Counted from the stretch's first letter, positions 9,379 through 20,096 are shown. The stretch: DNA of 47,676 bases from Paenibacillus popilliae ATCC 14706 (GCF_000315235.1 NZ_BALG01000038.1:1-47676), one strand, 5' to 3'. Notes: generated by a model from the sequence alone, not told the origin. Program-made: numbers and translations.

Positions 9379-10233
9379 TTACGCTTGGTTGTTGCTGCCG
9401 AACAAGCGAATTTTGGCGCGAACGACTTCCACCATCGCTTTACGAGCCGGAGTCATATATTTCCGAGGGTCGATCATATCGGCATCCTTCGCCAATGCTT
9501 CACGAATCGCTGCCGTACAAGCGACTTGGTTCTCGGTGTTCACGTTTATTTTGCCGGCGCCTGCCGCGATTGCCTTGCGGATGGATTCGTCAGGCACCCC
9601 GGAACCACCATGAAGCACAACCGGCACAGGGATTTTGGAAGCTACCGCTTCAATGATATCGTAATGAAGTTTTGGCTCGCCTTTGTACATGCCGTGAGCA
9701 GTACCTACAGCGATAGCCAGCGCATCTACGCCCGTTTCTTCATAGAAACGGATCGCTTCTTCCGGATTAGCCAGCTGTGCGGATGCTTCATCCACTTCCA
9801 GGTCGTCTTCGACCCCGCCGATAGTTCCCAATTCGCCTTCGACAGATACGCCCATTGCATGAGCCGCTTTCACAACTTCCTTGGTCAAGCGAATGTTGTC
9901 TTCATATGCATGGTGGGACCCGTCGAACATGACGGAAGAGAATCCTGCACGGATGCAAGCCATGGCGACTTCAAATGTGCTGCCGTGGTCAAGATGCAAA
10001 GCGATTGGCAAGCCAGATTTCTTTGCAGCCGCTTGCGCCATGGCAACCGTATATTCCATTCCCATATAACGCAATGCCCCTTCGGATACACCGAAAATAA
10101 TTGGCGCATTTTCTTCCATTGCTGCTTCCGTAATCGCTTGAGTAAATTCTAAGTTGTTAATGTTGAATTGGCCCACCGCGAATTTGCCCGCTTTTGCTTT
10201 TGGCAGAAATTCGTTCATCGAAACTAATGGCAT
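9379..10233 (-). CDS. fba: Class II fructose-1,6-bisphosphate aldolase
   Basis: A 284-residue zinc enzyme that cleaves fructose-1,6-bisphosphate into dihydroxyacetone phosphate and glyceraldehyde-3-phosphate in glycolysis. Zinc and catalytic motifs are visible: HLDHGS (about 82-87), the GTAHG region, VLHGGSGVPDE and KINVNTE. The ATG at 10233 has AGGAGG 9 nt upstream, while the longer frame to 10290 is unlikely. A clear TATAAT (minus strand of 10304-10309) gives a promoter -10. It lies between spo0F and murA, as in B. subtilis, but without the transaldolase gene found there. Confidence 0.97.
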   Translation of the reverse strand: MPLVSMNEFLPKAKAGKFAVGQFNINNLEFTQAITEAAMEENAPIIFGVSEGALRYMGMEYTVAMAQAAAKKSGLPIALHLDHGSTFEVAMACIRAGFSSVMFDGSHHAYEDNIRLTKEVVKAAHAMGVSVEGELGTIGGVEDDLEVDEASAQLANPEEAIRFYEETGVDALAIAVGTAHGMYKGEPKLHYDIIEAVASKIPVPVVLHGGSGVPDESIRKAIAAGAGKINVNTENQVACTAAIREALAKDADMIDPRKYMTPARKAMVEVVRAKIRLFGSNNQA

Positions 10234-10412
10234 GGTCTCCATCCTCCTAAGAAGTTGTCTTTGTCTGTATTTCTTGTAGTTAGCCGACATCCAGTACGGT
10301 GTTATTATATCACATTTGATCGCAAAAAAGTAAACAACCTCTTGACAAACCCTGCCGCTTCAAGACTGCCGTGAGGCCGCCATTTCCACGCTTCGAAACT
10401 CATCCGAGCCCG

Positions 10413-10444
10413 CAAAACAAAGAAGCCGGGTCTCAGCGCCCAGC
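10413..10444 (-). terminator. Probable terminator of spo0F
   Basis: On the minus strand GCTGGG pairs with CCCGGC (one G-T pair), followed by TTCTTTGTTTT. The stem is moderate and the T-run interrupted. Confidence 0.55.
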
Positions 10445-10480
10445 ATCGTTCAAACCTATGTCATTACCTTGTCTATCGGG

Positions 10481-10873
10481 TCATGTCGTCATATTCGCCG
10501 CCGTATGTTCCTGTTGAAGCGTCATGTTCACCGCCACTCTCATTTCATCAATGTCGAACGGCTTCGTAAAATGCATGATCGCGCCGAGATCAGTCGCTTC
10601 CTTGATCATATCCAGTTCTCCGTAGGCTGTCATCATAATGACTTTCATCTGTGGCTCCATCTTCTTAATCTGCTTCAAAATTTCCAAGCCGTCCATGCCC
10701 GGAATCTTCATGTCCAGCAAGACAATATCCGGAGATTCCTCACGCACGATGTTCAATGCAATCTTCCCGTTGGAAGCTTGGTAAGTCGAGTATCCTTCAC
10801 TGCTGAATACTTCCATCAGAAGAACTCGAATACCGTTTTGATCATCGACTATCAATACTTTCTTCTTATCCAA
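10481..10873 (-). CDS. spo0F: Sporulation phosphorelay response regulator Spo0F
   Basis: A 130-residue single receiver domain with no output domain. It carries phosphate from sporulation kinases to Spo0B and on to Spo0A. The acidic pocket is D10-D11, the phosphorylated aspartate is D54 ([10 protein letters not shown]), the switch Thr is in MMTAYGE and the conserved Lys is in FTKPF. Translation starts at a TTG, with GGAGG 8 nt upstream. A near-perfect sigma-H promoter precedes the gene. Two PAS kinases of sporulation type lie in this same window. Neighbours pyrG and fba match B. subtilis. Confidence 0.95.
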   Translation of the reverse strand: MDKKKVLIVDDQNGIRVLLMEVFSSEGYSTYQASNGKIALNIVREESPDIVLLDMKIPGMDGLEILKQIKKMEPQMKVIMMTAYGELDMIKEATDLGAIMHFTKPFDIDEMRVAVNMTLQQEHTAANMTT

Positions 10874-10973
10874 CTGGTATCCCTCCCATCGTGTAACACG
10901 AGCGAGTGCATCCGCTAAGACAGGCGTCGCCTCGTATGAATATGCTTTTTTTCCAAAGTAAGAATAATGGTAC

Positions 10974-11002
10974 TTATTCGCCTCAATATATTAAAATCCT
11001 GC
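10974..11002 (-). promoter_or_regulatory. Sigma-H promoter of spo0F
   Basis: On the minus strand GCAGGATTT (10994-11002), 11 nt, then GGCGAATAA (10974-10982). This fits the sigma-H consensus RNAGGAWWW-N11-RNNGAATWW at every defined position. In B. subtilis spo0F is known to have a sigma-H promoter, so this predicts induction on entry to stationary phase. No clear Spo0A box was recognised. Confidence 0.75.
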
Positions 11003-11087
11003 TCGAAATACGGAAAAACATGAACTTCCCCTTACGAATTGCAAAAATAGGCAAGAATACCCATAATAGGAATTCCTGCCTGGATCG

Positions 11088-12877
<1,790 letters not shown>

Positions 12878-12925
12878 CATCTTTTAGCTCAATCCACCTA
12901 TTCAATTACAAACAAATCAAAAGCC

Positions 12926-12962
12926 CATATGCTAGTTTACTCTGTAGGACATGGCGTGTCAA
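12926..12962 (-). promoter_or_regulatory. pyrG promoter with GGGC reiterative start
   Basis: On the minus strand TTGACA (12957-12962), a 17-nt spacer, TAAACT (12934-12939), 7 nt, then GGGC at the inferred start (first G at 12926). In B. subtilis pyrG, a GGGC start allows repeated G addition when CTP is low. The added G's then disrupt the leader terminator. The same layout is present here. Confidence 0.8.
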
Positions 12963-13120
12963 GGGATCGTTTACCGATTTAGCCAATTGATCGAGGTGCC
13001 GCCAGAATCCAGATATACCCAGATAAAGGAGGGGTTTTCCTCCCCTCCCATTGGCAGCGGCCCAGCTCCGGCAAGCGGGACAAGGGGTACGAAAGCTGCA
13101 AGCAGAGGAGCGGTTCCGAT

Positions 13121-13190
13121 AAAAACCCGTTTGCTTATCTTCCCGCCGATGCACCTCCAGGGAGATCGCTCGGGAATCATAAGCAAACGG
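13121..13190 (-). terminator. Terminator of rpoE (long hairpin)
   Basis: On the minus strand CCGTTTGCTTAT pairs perfectly with ATAAGCAAACGG, TTCCCG pairs with CGGGAA inside, and the structure ends in GTTTTTAT. A smaller GGAGGGG/CCCCTCC hairpin (13028-13048) follows and may back it up before the pyrG promoter. Short open frames crossing this region on either strand are not credible genes. Confidence 0.8.
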
Positions 13191-13219
13191 TCCATCACAA
13201 TCACAGGCGTCGGTTCCGA

Positions 13220-13765
13220 TTACTGATCGTTATCCTCGTCCACATCCGGCTCTTCTTCATTGTCAGAGTTGTCTTCATCAATCTCTTCCTCATCGATAAG
13301 GACTTCCTCTTCTACTTCCGCATCTTCTTCTTCACCCGCATACATTTCTTCATCGTCCTCGCTGTCTTCGTCCACGAAGCCGAAGTCTTCGTCATTGTTG
13401 TAACTGTCGTCCTCTTCGACGAACATATCGTCATCTTCCAGATCATCGTCGTCATCGTTGATGATGCGAGGACGCTTCGAGCCCATCGACTCTTCCGAGC
13501 GATCGACTGGATACCAGCGCTTCAATCCCCAGAGATTGTTCCCTACGCACGCGAAGCGGCCATCAATGTTGATTTCCGTATATAACTGTGCAATGACATC
13601 ATTAATTTGATCTTCGCTGAGTCCGCGAAGCTTCGCAACTTCATTCATCAGATCACGGTAGTAGAAAGGCGTGTTGGCTGCTTTCAGTACGAGGAAAGCA
13701 ATATCCACCATCGGCATTTCTTGCACTTTGTCGGGATCCAGCTTCAATTCCAACGGGGTGCTCAT
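13220..13765 (-). CDS. rpoE: RNA polymerase delta subunit
   Basis: A 181-residue Firmicute-specific RNA polymerase subunit. The N-terminal HARE-type winged-helix domain spans about 1-90 (MVDIAFLVLKAANTPFYYRDL, GRFACVGNNLWGLKRW). The rest is an extremely acidic, disordered Asp/Glu tail that mimics nucleic acid and speeds polymerase recycling with HelD. It lies upstream of pyrG, as in B. subtilis. The ribosome binding site is GAGAGGATGTGTCC-like, just before ATG. The repetitive acidic codons create compositional bias but no sign of transfer. Confidence 0.95.
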   Translation of the reverse strand: MSTPLELKLDPDKVQEMPMVDIAFLVLKAANTPFYYRDLMNEVAKLRGLSEDQINDVIAQLYTEINIDGRFACVGNNLWGLKRWYPVDRSEESMGSKRPRIINDDDDDLEDDDMFVEEDDSYNNDEDFGFVDEDSEDDEEMYAGEEEDAEVEEEVLIDEEEIDEDNSDNEEEPDVDEDNDQ

Positions 13766-14148
13766 AAGGACACATCCTCTCTCAAAGGTTCAAACGGATA
13801 AATCGATCATATCCTGTTTCACACCTAAGTAAAACCGATTTTCCATGAAAAAGCAAGTTTATCCGGCGCGGACAAAAAAATGCCACATGTCTGTCTGCTT
13901 TTCCTGCCATAGATAGAAAAAAACGCGAAGGGCATCCCTTCGCGTTCGACTGTATCCGCACCACAGACTGGTTTACACCTCGTCTACCGTGTGCAAAGCC
14001 CTTCGTCGGCTCTTCTTCATCCTATGTCCGCTACCGCCTTTTGACACGGAAGATGGCCTATCTTTCGCAAAAAAGGCAGCTACCCCAGTCCACTATCTCG
14101 CCCTTGGCATACGATACCCCACAAGAAATTGTCGGGAGGGACTCGACA
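13766..14148. other. Spacer between rpoE and the subtilisin gene
   Basis: This stretch of about 380 bp holds the rpoE upstream region, a minus-strand terminator at 13917-13945 and the upstream region of the divergent protease gene. The plus-strand frame is open from about 13942 into the protease but has no ribosome binding site near its TTG (14041) or ATG (14053). The sequence CATACGATA at 14109-14117 resembles a mother-cell sigma-E/sigma-K -10 box and would place transcription start just before the preferred TTG at 14149. No convincing matching -35 was seen. Confidence 0.4.
13917..13945 (-). terminator. Minus-strand terminator with no obvious upstream gene
   Basis: ACGCGAAGGG pairs with CCCTTCGCGT (loop AT or slightly larger), followed on the minus strand by seven T's. 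The nearest minus-strand gene upstream is argS, which has its own terminator 1.6 kb away. This may stop an antisense transcript of the protease gene. Confidence 0.7.
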
Positions 14149-15303
14149 TTGGATATGACGGCCTTATTGCACATGTTGCTTCAAGAGATGTCCTTCAGCG
14201 GACGGCCTGCGGCGAAGCAGTTGATTCGCTTCCACCGGCCGGAGCGGTTCGCCGCATTCAGCGAGGCGCTCCGTACGCCTCACCGGGATCGGCCAGAGCT
14301 CCAGCGTATCCGCGAGCTTCCGATCATCCTTGCCTGGAGCTGTCCGGTTCCCGAATCGGTTGTACAGTTGCTGTCACGGTATCCGAACGAGTTCACGATA
14401 GAGGACGACGCGTTGATCGCGATTCAAGCCGCTTCCCACAGGCCGGTCTCATGGGAGGGGGGCATTCCGTGGGGCGTGCGGCAGATCAAGGCGCCGCAGG
14501 CATGGGGAACGACCACCGGCCACCGCGTGCATATCGGCGTGATCGATACCGGGGCCGATTACCGCCATCCCGATCTCCGCCAGTCGCTCATGCGCGGAGT
14601 CAACTTCGTTCACCGCGGCATGCTACCGCATGATGACAACGGTCATGGCACCCATATTGCGGGCACGTTAGCTGCCGCCAATCAAATGTACGGTATTATC
14701 GGCGTGGCTCCCCGCGCCTTGATCCATCCCGTAAAATCATTTGATGAGAACGGGGCTGCTTATGTGTCTGATATTATCCATGGCATTGAATGGTGTATCC
14801 GCAACGGGATGCATATCATCAATATGAGCTTCGGCATGAAATCCCGTAGCAAATCGCTGCTGCAAGCGATGACCCAGGCCTATCAATCCGGGGTCACCGT
14901 CGTCGCTTCATCCGGGAACGACGCGAAGCGCAAGTCCATCGATTACCCGGCCCGCTATTTCCAGACGATCTCGGTCGGGGCGACCGATCGCTCGCGGCGG
15001 ATTGCGCCGTTCAGCAATCGGGGACATTTCGTGGATATTTACGCTCCCGGCGAGAAGATCGTGTCCTCCTGGATTAAGGGCAAATACCGCGAGATGAGCG
15101 GCACCTCGATGGCCACCTCACACATCAGCGGTGCGATAGCGCTTCTGCTTGCCGTGCGGCCACGCTTAAAACCGGGCGAGATCAAGGCCTTGCTCCGGCG
15201 AACGGCGAATCCGATCCGCAGCCACAAGACCCGGTACGTGCAGGCCAAGGGGCCAGGGGAGGTAGACGTTATGCGGCTGCTGAAGGAAGCCGAACGGTTG
15301 TAG
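14149..15303 (+). CDS. Subtilisin-like serine protease (S8 family), no signal peptide
   Basis: A 384-residue peptidase with the complete catalytic triad: Asp in VIDTGADYRHPDL, His in NGHGTHIAGTLA and Ser in GTSMATSHISGA, plus the oxyanion Asn in SSGNDAK. About 100 residues precede the catalytic domain and end in an I9-propeptide-like FTIEDDALIAI. I chose the TTG at 14149 because GGGAGGG lies 8 nt upstream. The TTG at 14041 and ATG at 14053 lack one. Neither the long nor the short version has a signal peptide, so the enzyme may act inside the cell, perhaps the mother cell or spore. It sits alone on the plus strand among minus-strand housekeeping genes. Confidence 0.85.
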   Translation: MDMTALLHMLLQEMSFSGRPAAKQLIRFHRPERFAAFSEALRTPHRDRPELQRIRELPIILAWSCPVPESVVQLLSRYPNEFTIEDDALIAIQAASHRPVSWEGGIPWGVRQIKAPQAWGTTTGHRVHIGVIDTGADYRHPDLRQSLMRGVNFVHRGMLPHDDNGHGTHIAGTLAAANQMYGIIGVAPRALIHPVKSFDENGAAYVSDIIHGIEWCIRNGMHIINMSFGMKSRSKSLLQAMTQAYQSGVTVVASSGNDAKRKSIDYPARYFQTISVGATDRSRRIAPFSNRGHFVDIYAPGEKIVSSWIKGKYREMSGTSMATSHISGAIALLLAVRPRLKPGEIKALLRRTANPIRSHKTRYVQAKGPGEVDVMRLLKEAERL

Positions 15304-15623
15304 CCCATCGCCTATGCGATATCCCTGTCCGTCCCCAACCGGCGCTTCGCCCCCTGCTGTCCATAGATTAATACATGATGCGATGCAGTTGACGCTCCTC
15401 CGGATCATGGGCTGGAGGGGCAGTGTCTTCGTATCCAGCATCATCCAGTCACCCAGGATGGTGCCCTGAATGGAAGGCCCGAGAAAGACGCCCGCCATGA
15501 GAAGAAGGAAGCCGATGGCGGAGACGAGCTTCAGATTTCCTGTCTTCTTCTATAGCAAAAAGCCGGCCCCGACGGGCGGGAACTGGCTCAATCGCGTTGT
15601 TCTATTCGTCTTTCGTCGCTGCC
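15304..15623. other. Convergent spacer between the protease gene and argS
   Basis: These 320 bp separate two genes that end toward each other. Apart from the argS terminator near its right end I see no gene. A 110-aa minus-strand frame overlapping the end of the protease gene is an antisense shadow without a ribosome binding site. Confidence 0.5.
15556..15580 (-). terminator. Terminator of argS
   Basis: On the minus strand a short G+C-rich stem (GCCC/GGGC, extended by flanking CC/GG) is followed by GGCTTTTTGC. It lies about 45 nt after the argS stop. Confidence 0.6.
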
Positions 15624-17303
15624 TTACATCCGTTCCGGGGCAGATACGCCGACGAGACGGAGCACATTGGCCAGCACGGTGCGCACTGCGCCCAGCAAGG
15701 CCAGGCGGGCCTGGGTCTGCTCCGCATCCTCGGTAATGACCCGCTCGGCCTTGTAGTAGCTGTGGAAAAGAGACGCCAATTCATAGACATAGCGGATGAG
15801 GCGGTGCGGCGCATAATCGCGCGCGGCGACCGCGATCTCTTCCGGAAGCTCGCCCATCTTGCGAAGCAGGTCGTACTCATGCTCCATGGTCAGCTGCGCT
15901 AGATGAATCTCCGCCAGCGGCTTCCGCGTGATTCCCAGCTCCTCCGCCTGGCGGAAGATGCTGCAAATCCGCGCATGCGCATATTGCACATAGTAGACCG
16001 GATTCTCATTGGAGGTCGAGATCGCCAGATCCATGTCGAAATCAAGATGCGAGTCCATGGAACGCATCGTGAAGAAATAGCGGATGGCGTCGACGCCGAC
16101 TTCATCCATCAGATCCTGCATCGTCACGGCCTTGCCCGTGCGCTTGGACATCTTCACCTTCTCGCCTTCCTGATACAGGCTGACCATCTGGGCGATCAGC
16201 ACGATAAGCTTGTCCGGATCGTTGCCGAGCGCTTCCATGGCGGCCTTCATCCGCGGAATATAACCGTGGTGGTCTGCTCCCCAAATATTGATCATCTGAT
16301 CGTAGCCGCGATTATACTTGTCCATATGATAGGCTACATCCGGCGTCAAATACGTGTATGAGCCGTCATTTTTGATCAGCACGCGATCTTTGTCATCGCC
16401 GAATTCGGTCGTGCGCAGCCATGTCGCGCCTTCATGCTCATACACCTTGCCACGCGCCTTCAACGCATCCAGCGCCTTGATCACTTCGCCGTTCTCATAC
16501 AGCGATGTCTCGCTGAACCAGACGTCAAACGGCACGCCGAAGCGTCCCAGATCGCGCTTGATCTTGTCCAGCTCCTTCTCCAGACCATAGCTGCAGAAGA
16601 ACGCCAGCCGCTCGGCATCGGGTAGGTTCAGCAGCCGATCGCCTTCCTTCTCGGCAAGCTCCTGCGCAAAGCCCTTGATATCTTCACCGTAATAGCCGTC
16701 CTCCGGCATCTCCGCCTCTTGTCCAAGCACCTGCTTGTACCGGCATGCGATCGACTTCGCCAGGTTGTTGACCTGATTGCCTGCATCATTAATGTAATAC
16801 TCGCGCGTCATATCATAACCGGCGAAATCCAGCAGATTGCAGAGCGCGTCGCCGACGGCCGCCCCGCGGGCATGGCCCAGGTGAAGGCTCCCCGTCGGAT
16901 TGGCGCTGACGAACTCCACCTGGATGCGCTGTCCGGCGCCGATGCCGATTCGCCCGTAATTATCGCCCTGCTCGTTGACTTCGCGGATCACATCGTAGAG
17001 ATAAGACCGGTCCATCCGGAAGTTGATGAAGCCCGGCCCTGCAATCTCCGCGCTCCGGATCGAAGCCGCCGACAGATCCAGATGCTCCACGATAGCCTCC
17101 GCGATCTGGCGCGGATTGCGCTTGGCGATCCGGGTCAGTTGCATAGCTGCATTCGTCGCCAGGTCGCCATGCGACTTATCCTTCGGCACCTCGATGACAA
17201 TGGCCGGAAGCTCCGATTGCTCCGCCAGTCCGGCCTTGACGACGGCTTGTTCGATCGCCGCTTTGACAGACTCATTCACTTTTTCCATCACACTCATGCT
17301 CAT
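15624..17303 (-). CDS. argS: Arginyl-tRNA synthetase
   Basis: A 559-residue class I synthetase charging tRNA-Arg. It shows the N-terminal Arg_tRNA_synt_N domain (about 1-95), the HIGH-type motif in [15 protein letters not shown] (about 135-150), the KMSKR loop ([12 protein letters not shown]) and the C-terminal DALR anticodon-binding domain ([12 protein letters not shown] onward) ending in [15 protein letters not shown] lies 10 nt before ATG. No T-box leader motif is visible upstream. ywiB lies 22 nt upstream and probably shares its transcript. Confidence 0.97.
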   Translation of the reverse strand: MSMSVMEKVNESVKAAIEQAVVKAGLAEQSELPAIVIEVPKDKSHGDLATNAAMQLTRIAKRNPRQIAEAIVEHLDLSAASIRSAEIAGPGFINFRMDRSYLYDVIREVNEQGDNYGRIGIGAGQRIQVEFVSANPTGSLHLGHARGAAVGDALCNLLDFAGYDMTREYYINDAGNQVNNLAKSIACRYKQVLGQEAEMPEDGYYGEDIKGFAQELAEKEGDRLLNLPDAERLAFFCSYGLEKELDKIKRDLGRFGVPFDVWFSETSLYENGEVIKALDALKARGKVYEHEGATWLRTTEFGDDKDRVLIKNDGSYTYLTPDVAYHMDKYNRGYDQMINIWGADHHGYIPRMKAAMEALGNDPDKLIVLIAQMVSLYQEGEKVKMSKRTGKAVTMQDLMDEVGVDAIRYFFTMRSMDSHLDFDMDLAISTSNENPVYYVQYAHARICSIFRQAEELGITRKPLAEIHLAQLTMEHEYDLLRKMGELPEEIAVAARDYAPHRLIRYVYELASLFHSYYKAERVITEDAEQTQARLALLGAVRTVLANVLRLVGVSAPERM

Positions 17304-17325
17304 GTACCCTGCTCCTCCTAATGGT

Positions 17326-17817
17326 TCAGCGGGCCTCGGCCCGTATCTGTAGTTGAAAATAACCGGCTCGCTCTTCTTCCATATAGAGCGTATAGGACCA
17401 TGACGCCGTCCAGGCGCGCTGTCTTCCGACTTTATCCTGCTCGTATACAGGCGGCTTCCAGTCCGATGTCTCCGTAACGACGGAGAACCGCATGCCGCTT
17501 ACTTGATAGTAGCCGCTGCTGCGCCCGCCCTTGACGAAGGACAGCTCCGAATTCACTCCGCCCCGGCGCATCAGCTTACCTCCATGCTCGCCGGCCTTGA
17601 AGGTGACGGAGGTCTCCAGTGGGTGTCTCCCGGCATCTCCGACTACCCCAGGCCCGGCCGGACGTTCCCTATCGGAAGCCGATTCCTTGTACAGCAGATA
17701 GAAGCTGCTTCCTTTCCGGTACAGCTCACCATACGTATAGAGAACGGTAACCTCGCCATCTTGCCGGCTCTCTATGGCGATGCGGACGCGCTCGGCTCCT
17801 GTGTGATCATTGCTCAT
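17326..17817 (-). CDS. ywiB: YwiB family protein (DUF1934, calycin-like beta-barrel)
   Basis: A 163-residue cytoplasmic protein, predicted mostly beta. It matches the DUF1934/YwiB family by its repeated short strands ([25 protein letters not shown]) and by its conserved place directly before argS. Function is not established. The ATG at 17817 has TGAGGT 9 nt upstream; an in-frame TTG five codons earlier lacks one. A 22-nt gap to argS suggests an operon. Confidence 0.85.
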   Translation of the reverse strand: MSNDHTGAERVRIAIESRQDGEVTVLYTYGELYRKGSSFYLLYKESASDRERPAGPGVVGDAGRHPLETSVTFKAGEHGGKLMRRGGVNSELSFVKGGRSSGYYQVSGMRFSVVTETSDWKPPVYEQDKVGRQRAWTASWSYTLYMEEERAGYFQLQIRAEAR

Positions 17818-18194
17818 CTGATTCAACCTCAATCCCTGATGTACATCCTCTGTTCATCTTATCCCTTCATTATCCGGTATGCGTACTTCTTTTGCAACAT
17901 GGAATGGGATGGCTTATTCATGCGCAGCGGAGCTAAGTGGTGATAACTCTTTTGTAATCATCGTCGGAAATGTTGGAACCATAGCTACTAGAGAAAGGGG
18001 TGGAAATTTGAGCTGGGGGTACAATTGATCTGCCAGGGCCGCAAGGGGCTTGAGCTGACCGACGGCCAAGCCCTGTATAGGGGCGCTGCGAAATGCAATG
18101 TGAAGGGTTTTTTGTCTGTCAAATCCCCTCATTCACCTCTCCGCACCAACGACGGCAGAGAGGATGAAGGGGTATCGACATGATGCGATCGGTG
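17818..18194. other. Spacer between speB and ywiB with a long hairpin
   Basis: These 377 bp hold an imperfect palindrome at 18125-18172 (CCCCTCATTCACCTCTC against GAGAGGATGAAGGGG), with no T-run on either side, plus the upstream region of ywiB. A short plus-strand frame around 18003-18090 and a 72-aa minus-strand frame have no ribosome binding sites. I cannot support a gene here. Confidence 0.45.
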
Positions 18195-19064
18195 CTACTT
18201 CACGAAGCCAAGCAGCATCTCGCGGATAACCTTGCTGGCCGTAATCGGTGTCTGCTCGGTCGGGTCATAGATCGGCGCGACTTCTACGAGGTCGCAGCCG
18301 ACGACGTTCGCCTCGGAACAGGCGATGAGATGTACGGCTTCGAGCAGCTCCTTGGACGTAATGCCGCCCGCTTCCGCCGTGCCGGTGCCCGGCGCGCAGC
18401 TTGGATCGAGCACGTCGATATCGATCGTGACGTAGACCGGACGTCCTGCCAGCTCCGGCAGCACGCTCTTCAGCGGGGAAGCCACATCGAACGGATAGAA
18501 GTTAATGTTCTCGCGGGCATAGGCCCACTCCTCGCGGGAGCCGGAACGGATGCCGAATTGGTAGATGTTTTTGCCGCCCATCATTTCCGCCGCCTTGCGG
18601 ATCGGTGTTGAGTGTGACAGCGGCTCGCCTTCATACTGCTCGCGCAGGTCGGCATGCGCATCGATATGGATAATCGCCAGATCCGGATACTTCTTGTACA
18701 CTGCCTGGATAACCGGCCAGGAGACGAGATGCTCGCCGCCCAGCCCGACCGGGAACTTATTGTCAGCCAGCAGCTTGCTCACGAACTCCCCGATAATGTC
18801 CAGGCTCTTCCCCGCGTTGCCGAACGGCAGCAGCAGATCCCCGGCATCGAAGTAGTTCAGCTCCTCCATGCTCTTGTCGAGATAAGGGCTGTACTCCTCC
18901 AGTCCGATCGAAGCCTCGCGGATGCGGGCTGGACCGAAGCGCGAACCCGGACGGAATGACACTGTGTAATCCATCGGCATGCCGTAAATGACCGCCTTGG
19001 CACTCTCATAATCTTCCGAACTGTAGATGAATACATTGCCCGAGTATTTTTGATCCAATTTCAT
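18195..19064 (-). CDS. speB: Agmatinase (ureohydrolase family)
   Basis: A 289-residue manganese enzyme that hydrolyses agmatine to putrescine and urea. The metal-binding motifs are all present: GLGGEHL (about 117-123), HIDAHADLR (about 143-151) and TIDIDVLDPSCAPGTGT (about 222-238). A Glu in the EVAPIYDPTEQT segment completes the site. AGGAGG lies 7-9 nt before ATG. It follows speE by 36 nt in the same direction, so putrescine production and its aminopropylation to spermidine are encoded together, as in B. subtilis. Confidence 0.95.
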   Translation of the reverse strand: MKLDQKYSGNVFIYSSEDYESAKAVIYGMPMDYTVSFRPGSRFGPARIREASIGLEEYSPYLDKSMEELNYFDAGDLLLPFGNAGKSLDIIGEFVSKLLADNKFPVGLGGEHLVSWPVIQAVYKKYPDLAIIHIDAHADLREQYEGEPLSHSTPIRKAAEMMGGKNIYQFGIRSGSREEWAYARENINFYPFDVASPLKSVLPELAGRPVYVTIDIDVLDPSCAPGTGTAEAGGITSKELLEAVHLIACSEANVVGCDLVEVAPIYDPTEQTPITASKVIREMLLGFVK

Positions 19065-19100
19065 AGATATGCTCCTCCTTGCTGCAGCCTGCCTTATGGC

Positions 19101-19928
19101 CTATTTGCACAGATCCTCAACGAATTTGGGCAACACGAAGGCAGCGTAATGCAATCGCGGCGAGTAGTACTTCGTCTCCATCTCCGGAATGCTTGCTTCC
19201 TTCACCTTCAGCGGATCATGCTTCTTGCTGCCCATCGTGAACGTCCATAGGCCGCTCGGATAGGTTGGAATGTTCGCCGCGTATACGCGGACGATTGGAA
19301 AAATCCCCTTCACGTCGCGGTTCACCTTCTGAATCAGATCGGCCTTGAACCAAGGATTGTCCGTCTGCGCGACGAACAGGCCGTCATCCTTCAACGCATC
19401 GTAGATGCCTTGGTAGAAGCCGCGCTCGAACAATGGAGCCGCCGGGCCAACCGGCTCGGTAGAGTCGACCATAATGACGTCGTACTCGTCCTTGTTGTTC
19501 AATATATGCATATATCCGTCATTCACCTGCACTTCAACCCGCGGGTTGTCCAGCTCGGAGGCGATTTCCGGAAGGTATTTTTTCGAATATTCAATGACTT
19601 GGCCGTCGATATCGACAAGAACAGCCTTCTCAACCGAAGGATGCTTCATAATCTCGCGCATCACTCCACCGTCTCCTCCGCCGACGACCAGCACTTTCCT
19701 CGGATTCGGATGCGTTACGAGTGCCGGGTGCGCCACCATTTCATGATAGACGAATTCATCCTTCACCGTAGTCATGACCATACCATCCAATACGAGCATT
19801 CGTCCGAACTCTTCGGTATCCAGCATGGCCAAATGCTGAAACGGCGTCTGTTCATTCACGTAGGTCTCGCGAATTTTCGCCGTAATGCCAAAGCTTTCCG
19901 TCTGCTTCTCTGTAAACCATAATTCCAT
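19101..19928 (-). CDS. speE: Spermidine synthase
   Basis: A 275-residue enzyme that transfers an aminopropyl group from decarboxylated S-adenosylmethionine to putrescine. Visible features are the N-terminal [10 protein letters not shown], the family motif [18 protein letters not shown] (about 75-92), the catalytic Asp region [11 protein letters not shown] and QTDNPW. I chose the ATG at 19928 (AAGG 9 nt upstream) over an in-frame TTG three codons earlier. It forms an operon with speB. The promoter lies 140 nt upstream, and a 37-codon open frame occupies nearly the whole leader. Confidence 0.96.
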   Translation of the reverse strand: MELWFTEKQTESFGITAKIRETYVNEQTPFQHLAMLDTEEFGRMLVLDGMVMTTVKDEFVYHEMVAHPALVTHPNPRKVLVVGGGDGGVMREIMKHPSVEKAVLVDIDGQVIEYSKKYLPEIASELDNPRVEVQVNDGYMHILNNKDEYDVIMVDSTEPVGPAAPLFERGFYQGIYDALKDDGLFVAQTDNPWFKADLIQKVNRDVKGIFPIVRVYAANIPTYPSGLWTFTMGSKKHDPLKVKEASIPEMETKYYSPRLHYAAFVLPKFVEDLCK

Positions 19929-19946
19929 AGGAATCAACCTTCTTTC

Positions 19947-20060
19947 TTATCGGTATGGTGTCGTTGGTCCCTGCTGAAATGCCCGTAATGGTTCCCATGT
20001 GTACATTCGTAACACTTCATCTACATATCGCACCAAGCTGCTGAGGTATAAATAGACCAT
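19947..20060 (-). CDS. Possible 37-codon leader ORF upstream of speE
   Basis: This minus-strand frame begins with ATG only about 7 nt after a TATAAT box and stops 18 nt before the speE start. The predicted peptide begins MVYLYLSSLVRY and ends AFQQGPTTPYR. There is no ribosome binding site, so it would have to be read from a leaderless or nearly leaderless mRNA. An internal ATG (MYTWEPLRAF) is preceded by GATGAAG at poor spacing. It may be a regulatory leader peptide, or chance; the fit of the frame to the leader is the only evidence. Confidence 0.35.
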   Translation of the reverse strand: MVYLYLSSLVRYVDEVLRMYTWEPLRAFQQGPTTPYR

Positions 20061-20067
20061 TTTTTGT

Positions 20068-20096
20068 ATTATACGCGAGTCACCCCATCTTAGCAA
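20068..20096 (-). promoter_or_regulatory. speE-speB promoter (sigma-A)
   Basis: On the minus strand TTGCTA (20091-20096), a 17-nt spacer and TATAAT (20068-20073). The expected start is at about 20061. Confidence 0.75.

Noticed and set aside
9247-10152. 301-aa plus-strand open frame
   Set aside because: It is antisense to fba and crosses the fba terminator.
12951-13226. Open frames on both strands between rpoE and pyrG
   Set aside because: They cross the rpoE terminator and the pyrG promoter and have no initiation signals.
14041-14148. N-terminal extension of the subtilisin starting at TTG 14041
   Set aside because: There is no ribosome binding site there, while the TTG at 14149 has GGGAGGG at 8 nt. 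The extension is not a signal peptide either.
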